DNA from: Alphaproteobacteria bacterium
GTDB taxonomy: Bacteria > Pseudomonadota > Alphaproteobacteria > Micavibrionales > Micavibrionaceae
Direction: 5' to 3'
Assembly: GCA_030750865.1 (NCBI GenBank)
Contig: JASMHE010000001.1
Span: 91,184 to 155,183, forward strand
DNA length: 64,000 nucleotides
Both the position numbers and the translations under genes were made by a program. The notes beneath the pieces are model-generated. The model was not told the origin of the DNA. It ran no database searches and saw nothing but the letters and a program-made list of their open reading frames with translations. Shown one piece after another: positions 1 to 8,428 of the stretch; positions within the stretch are counted from its first letter, which is position 1, and each line of letters opens with the position of its first letter.

Positions 1-384
1 GGACAGCGCCGCACCGCATTTGATTTATTGCGGTATCCGACGATCGGCTGGGATGATCTGTGCGAGATATGGCCCGAACTGAATGATATTGATGTCGCAA
101 TCGTCGAACAAATCGAGATTGATGCGCTGTATGCAGGCTATCTGGAGCGTCACGAAGCCGATATCAGAGCGTTTAAAAAAGACGAGGCGCTCGCCCTGCC
201 CGAAGACCTTGATTATGCCGAGGTTGGCAGCTTGTCGAACGAAATCCGCCAGAAACTTGAGCTGGCCAAGCCGCCGACATTGGGCGCGGCATCCCGTATT
301 CCGGGGGTCACACCTGCGGCCGTGGTGTCGCTGTTACGCTATGTGAAGCGGTTGAACCGTGACGAGGATAAAAAACGTGCCTAA
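1..384 (+). CDS. mnmG: MnmG (GidA), C-terminal fragment, cut by window edge
   Basis: This is the C-terminal part of the tRNA uridine-34 5-carboxymethylaminomethyl modification enzyme, which works with MnmE to modify wobble uridines. The reading frame is open from base 1, so the start lies outside the window. The visible part is the helical C-terminal domain that contacts tRNA and MnmE. Its end carries the family-typical segment around RIPGVTPAAVVSLLRYVK. The stop lies inside the beginning of rsmG if the upstream GTG of rsmG is used, which is the usual tight mnmG-rsmG pairing. Recognition rests on this C-terminal signature plus the rsmG-parA-parB context. Confidence 0.93.
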   Translation, partial: GQRRTAFDLLRYPTIGWDDLCEIWPELNDIDVAIVEQIEIDALYAGYLERHEADIRAFKKDEALALPEDLDYAEVGSLSNEIRQKLELAKPPTLGAASRIPGVTPAAVVSLLRYVKRLNRDEDKKRA

Positions 385-403
385 TTCATCCCCGCACCCG
401 CAT

Positions 404-1339
404 ATGAGTGATCGTGATATAGACGGGATACTGACGGAGCGTGTCGCGATATGTGCTGATGCAGGTATTGCTGTTTCACGTGAAACAATGGCACAGCTTT
501 TTCTGTATGAACAGCTTCTGATCAAGTGGCAGGCCGCCATTAATCTGGTGAGCCGCAAAACGATTGATGATGTCTGGCAGCGCCACATCCTCGATTCTTT
601 ACAGCTTTTAAAATATTTACCTCCTACCCCTGATGTTGATGCCGACACCAGTGCCGGAAATGAGGATGCGGACGTTATGACGTCCGCCGATGCCGTCGCG
701 GAAACCGATAACACCGCACCGGATAAAATTGTGCTGGCCGATATTGGCAGCGGTGCCGGATTTCCCGGTTTGGTGCTGGCGATTGCACGGCCGGATATTG
801 CGGTGCATCTGATTGAATCCGATCAGAAAAAATGTAGTTTCTTGCGCACTGTTTCACGTGAAACACGATGCACGAATGTCACAGTGCATACGGCGCGTAT
901 CGAGGCTGTTTTCAACACAGAGGCCGTCGCGGAACCCGCAGATCAGGCGGCGAAAGCCAGTATCGGCGTTGCGGGTGATACGAAGACAGGTGACGTGACG
1001 CAGAAAGATATTGAGACTGATGTACAGAGCGGCGCAGAGAAAAATGCCGCCGCACAGCGCGCAGGCGATACGGCCAGTGGCCCGCATGGCGAAGACGGCC
1101 CGTTTGTGCCTACGATTGTAACGGCCCGCGCGCTGGCTGCATTGGAAGATTTATGCGCTTACACCGCTCCGCTTTTGCGGGTCAATCCCGCATTATCAAT
1201 GTTGCTGCTGAAAGGCAGGCAATGCGGCACGGAATTGGTGAATGCGGCCATGACATACGATATTATATCGGATATGCATGAGAGCCTGACAGATGAAGAT
1301 GGCGTCATTTTGCACATCAAATCATTCGAGCGCCGCTGA
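404..1339 (+). CDS. rsmG: RsmG (GidB), 16S rRNA m7G527 methyltransferase, with two inserts
   Basis: SAM-dependent methyltransferase that modifies G527 of 16S rRNA. The SAM-binding glycine-rich loop VLADIGSGAGFPGLVLA lies near residues 110-126, and the family segment with NLVSRKTIDDVWQRHILDS precedes it. Two stretches are not part of the normal fold: an acidic insert at about residues 72-108 and a longer Ala/Asp/Thr-rich one at about 170-236. They make the protein about 310 residues instead of the usual 200-220. The peptide VSRET occurs twice because the gene contains two parS palindromes (472-487 and 850-865). A GTG at 359 would add 15 residues and overlap mnmG. I chose the ATG at 404, and neither has a clear ribosome binding site. 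Confidence 0.93.
   Translation: MSDRDIDGILTERVAICADAGIAVSRETMAQLFLYEQLLIKWQAAINLVSRKTIDDVWQRHILDSLQLLKYLPPTPDVDADTSAGNEDADVMTSADAVAETDNTAPDKIVLADIGSGAGFPGLVLAIARPDIAVHLIESDQKKCSFLRTVSRETRCTNVTVHTARIEAVFNTEAVAEPADQAAKASIGVAGDTKTGDVTQKDIETDVQSGAEKNAAAQRAGDTASGPHGEDGPFVPTIVTARALAALEDLCAYTAPLLRVNPALSMLLLKGRQCGTELVNAAMTYDIISDMHESLTDEDGVILHIKSFERR
472..487. promoter_or_regulatory. parS: parS centromere site 1
   Basis: Perfect 16-bp palindrome TGTTTCACGTGAAACA, identical to the classical bacterial parS consensus bound by ParB. It lies inside rsmG, where it encodes VSRET, about 2.1 kb upstream of parB. Seen directly. Function follows from the known ParB-parS family. Confidence 0.93.
850..865. promoter_or_regulatory. 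parS: parS centromere site 2
   Basis: Second perfect copy of TGTTTCACGTGAAACA, 378 bp from the first and in the same reading frame of rsmG, so it also encodes VSRET. Two perfect copies in one gene suggest a deliberate ParB loading cluster next to parAB. Confidence 0.93.
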
Positions 1340-1390
1340 AATCATAAAATGGCCTGATTGTGCATAAATCGAGGCTTATCGATCTTTTTC

Positions 1391-1419
1391 TTGACCTTTT
1401 TCATATGAATCTATAATAA
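1391..1419 (+). promoter_or_regulatory. Candidate parA promoter
   Basis: TTGACC at 1391-1396 is followed by TATAAT at 1412-1417 (15-bp spacer) or TAATAA at 1414-1419 (17-bp spacer). It sits in the AT-rich gap between rsmG and parA, about 40 bp before the parA start. The match to sigma-70 boxes is seen; activity is inferred. Confidence 0.55.
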
Positions 1420-1455
1420 TTGAAATCAATATTTTTGATGCAGGAGGTCTAGAAC

Positions 1456-2313
1456 ATGTCCGGACAACGATCAATAACAGGATCAACATCGCAAGCGACG
1501 CCAAAAACGGGGAAAATGCCGCGTATTTTGTCTGTTGCGAACCAAAAAGGCGGTGTTGGCAAGACAACGACAGCGGTGAATTTATCGACGGCGCTGGCCG
1601 CTGTGGGCAAAAAAGTGCTTTTGGTGGACCTTGATCCGCAGGGGAATGCCTCGACAGGGTTTGGTATTCGCCGCGCATCCCTGCATGCCAGCACATATGA
1701 TGTTTTGTTCGGCGAAGCCGATATTCTGGATGTCGCGCAGGAAACAAAAGTGCCGCGTTTGAGCGTAGCCCCCTCTTCGGTGCATTTGTCCGGTGCCGAG
1801 ATCGAGCTTGTGACCGAAGAACGCCGCGAATTCCGCCTGCGGGATGCGTTGCGCCGCCCGATGCCGTATGATTATGTGATTATTGATTGTCCCCCTTCTT
1901 TGAACTTATTGACGCTGAACGCGCTTGTTTGCACAGACTCGGTTGTTGTGCCGCTACAGTGCGAGTTTTTTGCGCTGGAGGGGCTGTCACAATTAACAAA
2001 GACGATCGAGCGCGTCCGCAAGGCGTATAACCCCGATTTATCAATCCACGGCGTGTTGCTGACGATGTTTGACCGCCGCAATAACTTGTCACGCATGGTT
2101 GCGGGTGATGTGCGGGATTATTTTGGTGATGTCGTGTATGACACGGTCATTCCGCGTAATGTACGTGTCTCTGAAGCGCCGTCACACGGCCTTCCCGCGA
2201 TTGTGTATGATATGAACTGCCCCGGTGCGAAAGCCTATATTCATCTTGCGCGGGAAATTTTAAAACGTGAAAAAGTGATGCTGGCGGCGGAAACGCCGCG
2301 CGATGCGGCTTAA
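1456..2313 (+). CDS. parA: ParA chromosome-partitioning ATPase
   Basis: Walker-type ATPase that dimerises on ATP, binds the nucleoid non-specifically and drives segregation of ParB-parS complexes. The deviant Walker A motif KGGVGKTT is at residues 31-38, a LVDLDPQGN motif (Walker A') follows at about 55-63, and the Walker B segment YVIIDCPPSL is near 139-148. The first 20 residues are a short polar extension. I kept the first ATG because AGGAGG stands at 1442-1447, nine bases ahead, whereas the internal Met21 has no such site. The length of 285 is slightly above the usual 255-270. It is followed by an unusually long 320-bp gap before parB. Confidence 0.97.
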   Translation: MSGQRSITGSTSQATPKTGKMPRILSVANQKGGVGKTTTAVNLSTALAAVGKKVLLVDLDPQGNASTGFGIRRASLHASTYDVLFGEADILDVAQETKVPRLSVAPSSVHLSGAEIELVTEERREFRLRDALRRPMPYDYVIIDCPPSLNLLTLNALVCTDSVVVPLQCEFFALEGLSQLTKTIERVRKAYNPDLSIHGVLLTMFDRRNNLSRMVAGDVRDYFGDVVYDTVIPRNVRVSEAPSHGLPAIVYDMNCPGAKAYIHLAREILKREKVMLAAETPRDAA

Positions 2314-2633
2314 AGGCGCCATGACCGGCGCTGGTGGGTGGCGATTTGGTATTCTGTAGCAGCAAACTGGCACAGCGGCAGGCGAGGAGGTGATGACTGT
2401 CTATCGTCTAATGCGGTGGTAAGCGTGGGCGCAAAGCAGACAGGAAATGTTTGTTAGCGGTGGATAGGAGCTGGCACAGACAGGACGCGGACACGAAAAA
2501 CAGGCAAGTGAGAAGCGATGAGAGGTAAGAGAGACGGGGTTGCAGATGACGGAATGCGCTGCGCTGGATGATAAGATAGAATACGAAGCAATAGGATAAC
2601 GAGAGAAAAACACCAAGCGAAACAAGGACCAAA
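2314..2633. other. 320-bp spacer between parA and parB, purine-biased
   Basis: No gene recognised. From about 2380 to 2633 the plus strand is strongly purine-rich, with runs such as GAGAGGTAAGAGAGACGGGG. parA and parB usually overlap or nearly touch, so this separation is odd. I see no clear terminator, tRNA or riboswitch. Open frames on the minus strand here are the translation of the pyrimidine-rich complement and do not look like protein. Confidence 0.5.
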
Positions 2634-3623
2634 ATGGAAGCGAAGAAAGCAATGGCTGACGAAAAGACATACGAAAAGGACACTTATAAAAAGCCCGATC
2701 CGAAAAAACGTCTCGGACGTGGTCTGAATGCGTTGTTTGAGGACGATAAAGAGCCGTTTGGCGGCGGTGATGATGCGACTGCCACGGCGCAGGGCGGCGA
2801 TCAGCAATCACGCGCGGCAACGGGCAAGGCCGTGCAGACATTGGGACTTGACCAACTTGAGCCGGGGGCTTTCCAGCCGCGCCGCCATATGGATCAGGAC
2901 CATATCAAGGAACTGGCTGAATCCATTGCCGTTCACGGCATTTTGCAGCCGATTATTGTGCGCCCGAAAGCCGGTTTTGATAAGCAGTACGAGATTATTG
3001 CCGGTGAACGCCGCTGGCGCGCCGCTCAATATGCGCAATTGCACGAAGTGCCTGTGTTGGTTCGGTCGCTGAGCGATATTGAAGCGCTGGAATTCGGTTT
3101 GATCGAGAATTTACAGCGTGAAGACTTAAATGCGCTGGAAGAAGCGCTTGGTTACCGTCAATTAATTGACGAGTTCGGCCATACACAGGAAAAAGTTGCG
3201 GCTGCGCTCGGTAAAAGCCGCAGTCACATTGCCAATATGATGCGTTTATTGCTGTTGCCTGTTGCCGTGCAGGATATGGTGCGCGATCATCAGTTATCTG
3301 CCGGTCATGCGCGGGCGCTGATTACCGCCGAACAGCCTGAAAAACTGGCCAAGCTGGTTGTGAAAGACAATCTGAGCGTCCGCGAAACGGAACGGCTGGT
3401 GTCCGGACAAAGCGGAAAGTCAAAAAATGCAGGTAAATCAAGTGGTAAGCCATCGTCACACTATGAAAAAGATGTGGATACGATTGCGCTGGAAAAAGAA
3501 TTAACCGACAAAATCGGTATGAAAGTCACGATTGATATGAAGCCAAGCGGTACAGGCGCGGGCGCAATCAAGATCGACTTCAAAAATCTTGACCAGCTTG
3601 ATGATATTCTGGGCCGTCTCTAA
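2634..3623 (+). CDS. parB: ParB chromosome-partitioning protein (CTPase)
   Basis: Sequence-specific parS-binding CTP-dependent clamp. In order: a lysine-rich N-terminus with the ParA-stimulating motif LGRGLNALF (27-35), an acidic/Gln linker, the ParB/Spo0J nuclease-like domain with QPRRH and the CTP-binding GERRWRA (124-130) and ENLQRED (158-164), a helix-turn-helix at about 183-205 that would read parS, and a C-terminal dimerisation segment ending in DQLDDILGRL. The 329-residue length is normal. The start could be the first ATG (2634, with AAGGA upstream) or Met7 at 2652. Its target sites lie in rsmG. Confidence 0.97.
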   Translation: MEAKKAMADEKTYEKDTYKKPDPKKRLGRGLNALFEDDKEPFGGGDDATATAQGGDQQSRAATGKAVQTLGLDQLEPGAFQPRRHMDQDHIKELAESIAVHGILQPIIVRPKAGFDKQYEIIAGERRWRAAQYAQLHEVPVLVRSLSDIEALEFGLIENLQREDLNALEEALGYRQLIDEFGHTQEKVAAALGKSRSHIANMMRLLLLPVAVQDMVRDHQLSAGHARALITAEQPEKLAKLVVKDNLSVRETERLVSGQSGKSKNAGKSSGKPSSHYEKDVDTIALEKELTDKIGMKVTIDMKPSGTGAGAIKIDFKNLDQLDDILGRL

Positions 3624-3749
3624 TTTTCGGACATAACAGACGAGGCGCGGTCATTGATTATGCGTGGTGTATGCATAATGGTGACCAAAATCGTGTCGTT
3701 TTGTCTGTGCAATCTTTATATGTGCGAAAGGCAGCATGTTTGCTGTGTT

Positions 3750-4355
3750 TTACAGGGTTGGCGTGGATAATGCGGTTGATGCGCCGAGGGTTTGCAGGCA
3801 TGTAATGCGCTGTTTATGCTCGCGTTTTTCTTTGACCTCCGCATAGTGCGTTGAATTGGTGAAGTGATTACCCATATCCGGAGCCAGATATCCTTTTGTC
3901 AGGCTATTGATAATATCAAAAAACGCGCCGTGCATGTTTTGATCCATCAAATGGCCGGTGAGGCCGCCGCTCAGTATTTTCAGGATATTATCCGGATCGC
4001 TAAAGTCCGTATCCAGTGTGGCGTGGGCAAATTCATTGCCGACACTGGCCGGGCTTGATGGGCTTTGCGCTGTGGCCGGATCAATATCGTCAATATCTGT
4101 GATGTGGTCGGTTATGGCCGCATCATCGTCAAAATCATCAAGTAGATTCAAGCGGTTAAACGTTAGGCGGATATGACTGCTGCTATTCATCAGCGTGTCT
4201 TGCCAGGGGCGGGGCAACGTAGCGGGCAGGCGTTCTGCGGCGCTGAGCGGTCCTGTCAGGAGGCTGTCGATATCGACCGCATCATTATAACGCGTCAAAA
4301 GCCATCCGCTTTCTTGCTGCTGTTCACTGTCTTGCCCGTTTTGTGGGGTGTTCAT
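3750..4355 (-). CDS. Hypothetical acidic protein between parB and holA
   Basis: I do not recognise this 201-residue protein. It begins with a Gln/Glu-rich segment, has an Asp-rich middle (about residues 72-92, DDFDDDAAITDH type), then a more hydrophobic Gly-containing stretch around 125-165 (NILKILSGGLTGHL) and a basic turn near 175-183. No signal peptide or membrane helix is evident. On the minus strand GAGGCGGG lies just ahead of the ATG, supporting the start. It is convergent with parB. Codon use resembles neighbouring genes, so I regard it as real but lineage-restricted. Confidence 0.7.
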   Translation of the reverse strand: MNTPQNGQDSEQQQESGWLLTRYNDAVDIDSLLTGPLSAAERLPATLPRPWQDTLMNSSSHIRLTFNRLNLLDDFDDDAAITDHITDIDDIDPATAQSPSSPASVGNEFAHATLDTDFSDPDNILKILSGGLTGHLMDQNMHGAFFDIINSLTKGYLAPDMGNHFTNSTHYAEVKEKREHKQRITCLQTLGASTALSTPTL

Positions 4356-4728
4356 TGTATATCCCGCCTCTTTTAAACCGATATTCGGCCCTTCCTTTAT
4401 ACAAAAGAATATTTAAGATCTGCTTAAAGCGGCGGCGCGTTCGATAGCGGTGTGAATGGTTTCTGAGTGCGGATGACAGGAGATTGTCGGTGTTGTTTTA
4501 CCGCCATGTGATGTTGGTGTGTTGTTAGAAGGCGGTAATATGCCGTGATTTGCCGCGACGGGATAAGGCGTGGAGTCGTCACCTGACTGCAGAGGAAGAG
4601 GGGCGTCGCGGTGGAAACGGGGTGGTGAACAAGCGATGTGGTGCGGATTGGGGCGGGGCAGGTCAGCCCAAATCAGATCAACGCAGGTCACATCAACGCA
4701 GGTCGGATCAACCCAGATCAGATGCCGA
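4356..4728. other. 373-bp gap between the hypothetical gene and holA, with a 15-bp tandem repeat
   Basis: The only structure seen is a four-copy 15-bp tandem repeat at 4661-4720 just beyond the holA stop. A 92-codon minus-strand frame (4413-4691) crosses the gap but its composition (Pro, His, Thr) and lack of a ribosome binding site argue against a gene. Confidence 0.5.
4661..4720. repeat. 15-bp tandem repeat, about four degenerate copies
   Basis: Units GATCAACGCAGGTCA (4676-4690), CATCAACGCAGGTCG (4691-4705) and GATCAACCCAGATCA (4706-4720) follow a more degenerate copy at 4661-4675. It lies immediately 3' of holA. Unit length is a multiple of three but no convincing protein uses it. Confidence 0.8.
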
Positions 4729-5781
4729 TTAACGGCTGATAGAGAGAATGGCTTGTGCGCAGAGTGTACGCACAGGGGTGCCGGATTGTTTTGTTTGAGC
4801 TTCGAGCGCGGATAAACGCGATAAAACCATGCCTAATTTCGGCAGCGACCAGCGCTGAAGCTGGTTTTTATAAGCGGGCTGTAATTTAAAGAAGACCGGC
4901 GGGGAAATGGATTTCATGGCTTCGTCCGCCGATGCACCTGATTGCATAAGCGACTTTGTAAGATGTAAGCGACGAAAGTGATTTTGTAAGGCCCGCAAAA
5001 TTGCGATTTCAGGCACGCCTTCATCCAATAATGAGTCAAAGAAACGGATGGCTTTGTCGGTTTGCGCGCCGGCAACGCTATAGATCAGATCATCCATTGT
5101 TTTATCGCCGCCACTGCCGCAGCAAGCCTGTACGTCTGCAAGTGAAATTTTCCCGAGATTCTGCTGGATAGGCGCGTCTTCAAGCCCATCATAATCGGCC
5201 GGAACACCCATATAGGTAATGAGCTTTTGCAGCTCGTTTCGGGCGCGGGCCCGATCCCCGACAATGTTGACCGATAGCCACAATGTCGCATCTTGGTCGA
5301 TGACATAGCCCGCATGTTTGACCGTCTCGCGGATCAGAGATGACAGGTCGCGTTCATTTTCGACATAGCAAGGCACGGTGGCCGCATTTTTGGCTTTTTC
5401 ACAAAGGCCACGCAGAGGACTGCGCGGGCCGAGCTCGCCGGATTCGATGATGACCAGATTTTGATCATTCGGGGCGACCAGATAGTCTTTGACCAGCGGG
5501 GCAATTTTGTCGCCGCCGCCTGTGATGCGGATCAAACGGCCGCCGCCCATCATGGACATGGCATTGGCTTCGTCGCTGAGGCGCGCCGGATCGTCCAGAA
5601 GCGAGTCTTCGGACAATGTGACTGCATTAAACGGATCGTTCAAATCGGCGACAACGGTTTTGCCCATTGTTTTAACGCGTTCACGCATCAACCCGTCATC
5701 CGGTCCATAGACCAGAATAACGCGCGCCGCCGGATTCGGCGATTTTACGAACGGTTCAATATCACGAAATGAAAGCTTCAT
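4729..5781 (-). CDS. holA: HolA, DNA polymerase III delta subunit
   Basis: The delta subunit of the clamp loader opens the beta sliding clamp. The N-terminal AAA-like domain shows RVILVYGPDDGLMRERV at residues 20-36 in place of a functional P-loop, as expected for delta. The DPFNAVTLSEDSLLDDPARL and AMSMMGGGRLIRI segments (about 48-86) are typical of the family, followed by the collar region. The 350-residue length is normal. In related genomes holA follows leuS-lptE directly. Here metB and a small gene on the opposite strand separate it from lptE. Confidence 0.93.
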   Translation of the reverse strand: MKLSFRDIEPFVKSPNPAARVILVYGPDDGLMRERVKTMGKTVVADLNDPFNAVTLSEDSLLDDPARLSDEANAMSMMGGGRLIRITGGGDKIAPLVKDYLVAPNDQNLVIIESGELGPRSPLRGLCEKAKNAATVPCYVENERDLSSLIRETVKHAGYVIDQDATLWLSVNIVGDRARARNELQKLITYMGVPADYDGLEDAPIQQNLGKISLADVQACCGSGGDKTMDDLIYSVAGAQTDKAIRFFDSLLDEGVPEIAILRALQNHFRRLHLTKSLMQSGASADEAMKSISPPVFFKLQPAYKNQLQRWSLPKLGMVLSRLSALEAQTKQSGTPVRTLCAQAILSISR

Positions 5782-6228
5782 AAGACAATCATAAAACAGG
5801 GCGCGCCAAAGAGAAACGCCCTATCCGAAATTGCCAACAGATCGTTTTTATTATTGGCGTTATCATCCGTGGCGGTATTGACGTCTTGAAATATGAGAGC
5901 AGCCAACTGCGCCGCGTATTGTCAACAGAAACCCCAAACCGATTGCTGCGCCAAGTGCTTCGGTTTTCATTGTTTACGCGTAATGTTCGAGGGGAGGGCG
6001 TTTTCCGCATGAAGATACGGATAAACAGCCGACGATCAAGCAACATCTAGCGCTGTGACGGTTAGTGTTAATGCGCCCGAAGCGTGCCATATTTTCACTT
6101 GGTAAGAGCGTGTGGTCATGTCGGTGCTTTTTTGTGTCTATTTTTTGTAGATTTTCTAAATTCACTTTTGGGGGAAGGGCTGTTAAAGTGGGTTTCCTGA
6201 TTGTGCGGTATTTGAAGTAAAGTGTGTG
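5782..6228. other. 447-bp gap between holA and metB
   Basis: This region separates the divergent genes holA and metB and should hold both promoters, but I see no clean sigma-70 pair. A 39-codon cysteine-rich frame (5893-6012) is the only item worth noting. No riboswitch for methionine metabolism is recognisable. Confidence 0.4.
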
Positions 6229-7428
6229 ATGACAGAAAAAGACAGAAAAAACCGGAAAGACCGAGAAGCATTAACCCCCGCAACGAAAGCGGCGCGGGCC
6301 GGTATAGCGCAAGACCCTGTGTTTGGCGCGGTGATGCCGCCGCTTTATCAATCAACCAATTATGAATTCCGTCAATATGGCGTTGTGCCGCGTTATGATT
6401 ATGCGCGCGGCGGAAACCCGACCAACACGCTGGTGGCCGAGGCCATCGCCGCAATGGAAGGGGCCGATGTGGCCGGCGGGGCCGGTGCGATCATGACGGC
6501 ATCTGGCATGGCGGCGCTTGATCTGGTGTTTAACGTGCTGGATAAAGATGATCTGCTGTTGGCGCCGCATGATTGTTATGGCGGGACATACCGTTTGATC
6601 CGCGCAAAACGCGATAAAGGGCATTACAAGGCCGATTTTATCGATCAGACGAGCAAAAGCGCACTGGATGCGGCCTTTGCCAAAAAACCGAAATTGGTGC
6701 TGGTGGAAACGCCGAGTAATCCGCTGATGCGGCTGACGGATATTGCGGATATTGTCGCGCGGGCCAAAGCGTGCGGCGCGCTGGTGGTGGTCGATAACAC
6801 CTTTATGTCACCGATTTTGCAAAGCCCGATTGCGCTGGGCGCGGATTTTGTCGTGCATTCAACAACAAAATATATGAACGGCCATAGTGATGTGGTCGGC
6901 GGCTGTGTGGTCAGTACTACAGCGGAATTGCAGGAACACATGCGCTGGTGGTGTAATTGTATCGGGTATAATGCGGCCGCCCATGAAAGCCATATGTTAT
7001 TGCGGGGCGTGCGGACGCTGGGTGTACGTATCATGCATCAGCAGAAATCCGCGCAGAAAATCGCGGCGTTTTTGCAGGGCCATGATGCGGTATCGCATGT
7101 TTATTATCCGGGGCTTGAGACGCATCCGGATTATGCGCTGATGCAGCGCCAGCAGAAAGGGCCGGGTGCGATGCTGAGCTTTGAGCTGGCAGGCGGTGAA
7201 CAGGCGGTCGAAGCGTTTGTCAAAGCGCTCGATATTTTCACATTGGCGGAATCGCTTGGCGGGTTCGAAAGTCTGGTCTGTCACCCTGCGACGATGACAC
7301 ACCGCGCAATGGGGCCGGAGGCACTGGCCGAAGCCGGTGTATCGCGGGGTCTGCTGCGCATTTCGGCCGGATTGGAAGATGTGGATGATCTGCTGCAGGC
7401 TTTAGGCATCGCGCTGGATGCGGTTTAG
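6229..7428 (+). CDS. metB: Cystathionine gamma-synthase-like PLP enzyme (MetB family)
   Basis: Cys/Met-metabolism PLP enzyme that most likely makes cystathionine from an activated homoserine and cysteine in methionine synthesis. The PLP lysine lies in STTKYMNGHSD at about residue 214, the YARGGNPT motif near 59-66 contacts the phosphate of the neighbouring subunit, and the C-terminal ESLGGFESLVCHPATMTH segment matches MetB more closely than MetC. The chain has normal length (399). GTG at 6226 directly precedes the ATG used here. It stands alone on the plus strand between minus-strand holA and lptE. Gamma-synthase, gamma-lyase and O-acylhomoserine sulfhydrylase are hard to separate by eye. Confidence 0.88.
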   Translation: MTEKDRKNRKDREALTPATKAARAGIAQDPVFGAVMPPLYQSTNYEFRQYGVVPRYDYARGGNPTNTLVAEAIAAMEGADVAGGAGAIMTASGMAALDLVFNVLDKDDLLLAPHDCYGGTYRLIRAKRDKGHYKADFIDQTSKSALDAAFAKKPKLVLVETPSNPLMRLTDIADIVARAKACGALVVVDNTFMSPILQSPIALGADFVVHSTTKYMNGHSDVVGGCVVSTTAELQEHMRWWCNCIGYNAAAHESHMLLRGVRTLGVRIMHQQKSAQKIAAFLQGHDAVSHVYYPGLETHPDYALMQRQQKGPGAMLSFELAGGEQAVEAFVKALDIFTLAESLGGFESLVCHPATMTHRAMGPEALAEAGVSRGLLRISAGLEDVDDLLQALGIALDAV

Positions 7429-7555
7429 GCATCATTTTACCGTTATAACCGCAGATATATTACTGTATTTGCATGGTGTGTGAGGCGTGCGCGTGCCATG
7501 CGCGCGTGATGATCGTGTTACGGTGTATTGTGCGTGAGCGCGTTATGTTAAGAAT

Positions 7556-7584
7556 TTGACTTCATATTTGTTTCCCGCTAATTT
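7556..7584 (+). promoter_or_regulatory. Candidate promoter of the small acidic gene
   Basis: TTGACT at 7556-7561 and TAATTT at 7579-7584 are separated by 17 bp, about 38 bp before the start of the 86-codon gene. This indicates that gene is transcribed independently of metB. Confidence 0.55.
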
Positions 7585-7621
7585 CAGAGCTTAAATCTTC
7601 ATAGGGACAGGAGGGGTGATC

Positions 7622-7882
7622 ATGTCAGAAGAAAGTTACGGCGAATATCTTGTTGTTTTCAAAACGCTCGCAGGACCTGCGCGGGGGACTGTATCCTGGG
7701 CGGCGTTTGATGATGAAGAGGCGTTCGAGGCATTTTATGCAAGCGATATGGAAGATGATTCCGGCCGCAAAGTATCGGACGTGTATGACGTTATTGAAAA
7801 AGGCGTAAGCGAAGAGGTTGCGATCCATCACGTACGAATGCATAGCCCGGAATATTCCTATAGCAGTCCGTCATTCGGATAA
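7622..7882 (+). CDS. Small acidic hypothetical protein
   Basis: An 86-residue protein I do not recognise. It is rich in Glu, Asp, Tyr and Ser, with a compact pattern (LVVFKTLAGPARGTVSW, then DDEEAFEAFY) that suggests a small alpha/beta domain. No signal or membrane helix. The ATG at 7622 is chosen because AGGAGGGG lies 6-13 bases ahead; the in-frame GTG at 7616 is too close to that site. It has its own promoter candidate and is convergent with lptE. Confidence 0.75.
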   Translation: MSEESYGEYLVVFKTLAGPARGTVSWAAFDDEEAFEAFYASDMEDDSGRKVSDVYDVIEKGVSEEVAIHHVRMHSPEYSYSSPSFG

Positions 7883-7915
7883 TCCGGCGGATCATCGGGT
7901 TTTACTATTTACAAA

Positions 7916-8428
7916 CTATTCTTTGAAATGTAGCGCGAGGTGACGCTCGATCTGCTCTGCCAGATCCTGCACGGCATTGTCATGCGCGTCACGTTCGGAT
8001 ACGCGGGTTGTAAATTGGCTTTCCAAAATGTTGTAACTGCTGACGGCGGTGACGTTCCGGTGCATAATGTTTTCGCCGGTGTCCGTATCAATCAGATCAA
8101 AAGAGACACGCAGACGAATCTGGCGGCGCGTAGCATCGGCCGTTTTGGTGCGGTCAAGGTCGTTGCGGCGTTCATCGATGCGGCTTGCCTGTAATCTGTA
8201 ACGCGGGTTTGACGGGTAGCCGTGCGTATAAAAACGGTCAATCAGCAAATTGCGCAACATTTGCCCGTCACGGTCGGGAATAAGGGCGATATCAATTTGT
8301 GCAAGGGTGCTGCGGACGGATTCCGAATTGGCGGATTTACCGTAGATGGGTGTGAAACCGCAGGCCGTCAGGGTGCTGAGGCCTATCAGTGCCGTACACA
8401 GAACAAGGATGGTGCGGAGCTGTTTCAT
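7916..8428 (-). CDS. lptE: LptE, LPS-assembly lipoprotein
   Basis: Outer-membrane lipoprotein that plugs LptD and helps insert lipopolysaccharide. A signal peptide ends in the lipobox LTAC with the lipidated Cys at residue 23, followed by GFTPIYG, the family hallmark. The rest has the alternating strand pattern ([35 protein letters not shown]) expected for LptE. Its start overlaps the leuS stop by four bases (ATGA), so the two genes are translationally coupled, as in many alphaproteobacteria. Confidence 0.92.
   Translation of the reverse strand: MKQLRTILVLCTALIGLSTLTACGFTPIYGKSANSESVRSTLAQIDIALIPDRDGQMLRNLLIDRFYTHGYPSNPRYRLQASRIDERRNDLDRTKTADATRRQIRLRVSFDLIDTDTGENIMHRNVTAVSSYNILESQFTTRVSERDAHDNAVQDLAEQIERHLALHFKE

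Noticed and set aside
2401..2841. 146-codon minus-strand frame across the parA-parB spacer
   Set aside because: Runs into parB and is the translation of a pyrimidine-rich strand; no protein-like features.
4413..4691. 92-codon minus-strand frame
   Set aside because: Pro/His/Thr-rich, covers a tandem repeat, no ribosome binding site; probably chance.
5782..6228. SAM-type riboswitch upstream of metB
   Set aside because: Looked for SAM-I and SAM-II core elements; none recognised.
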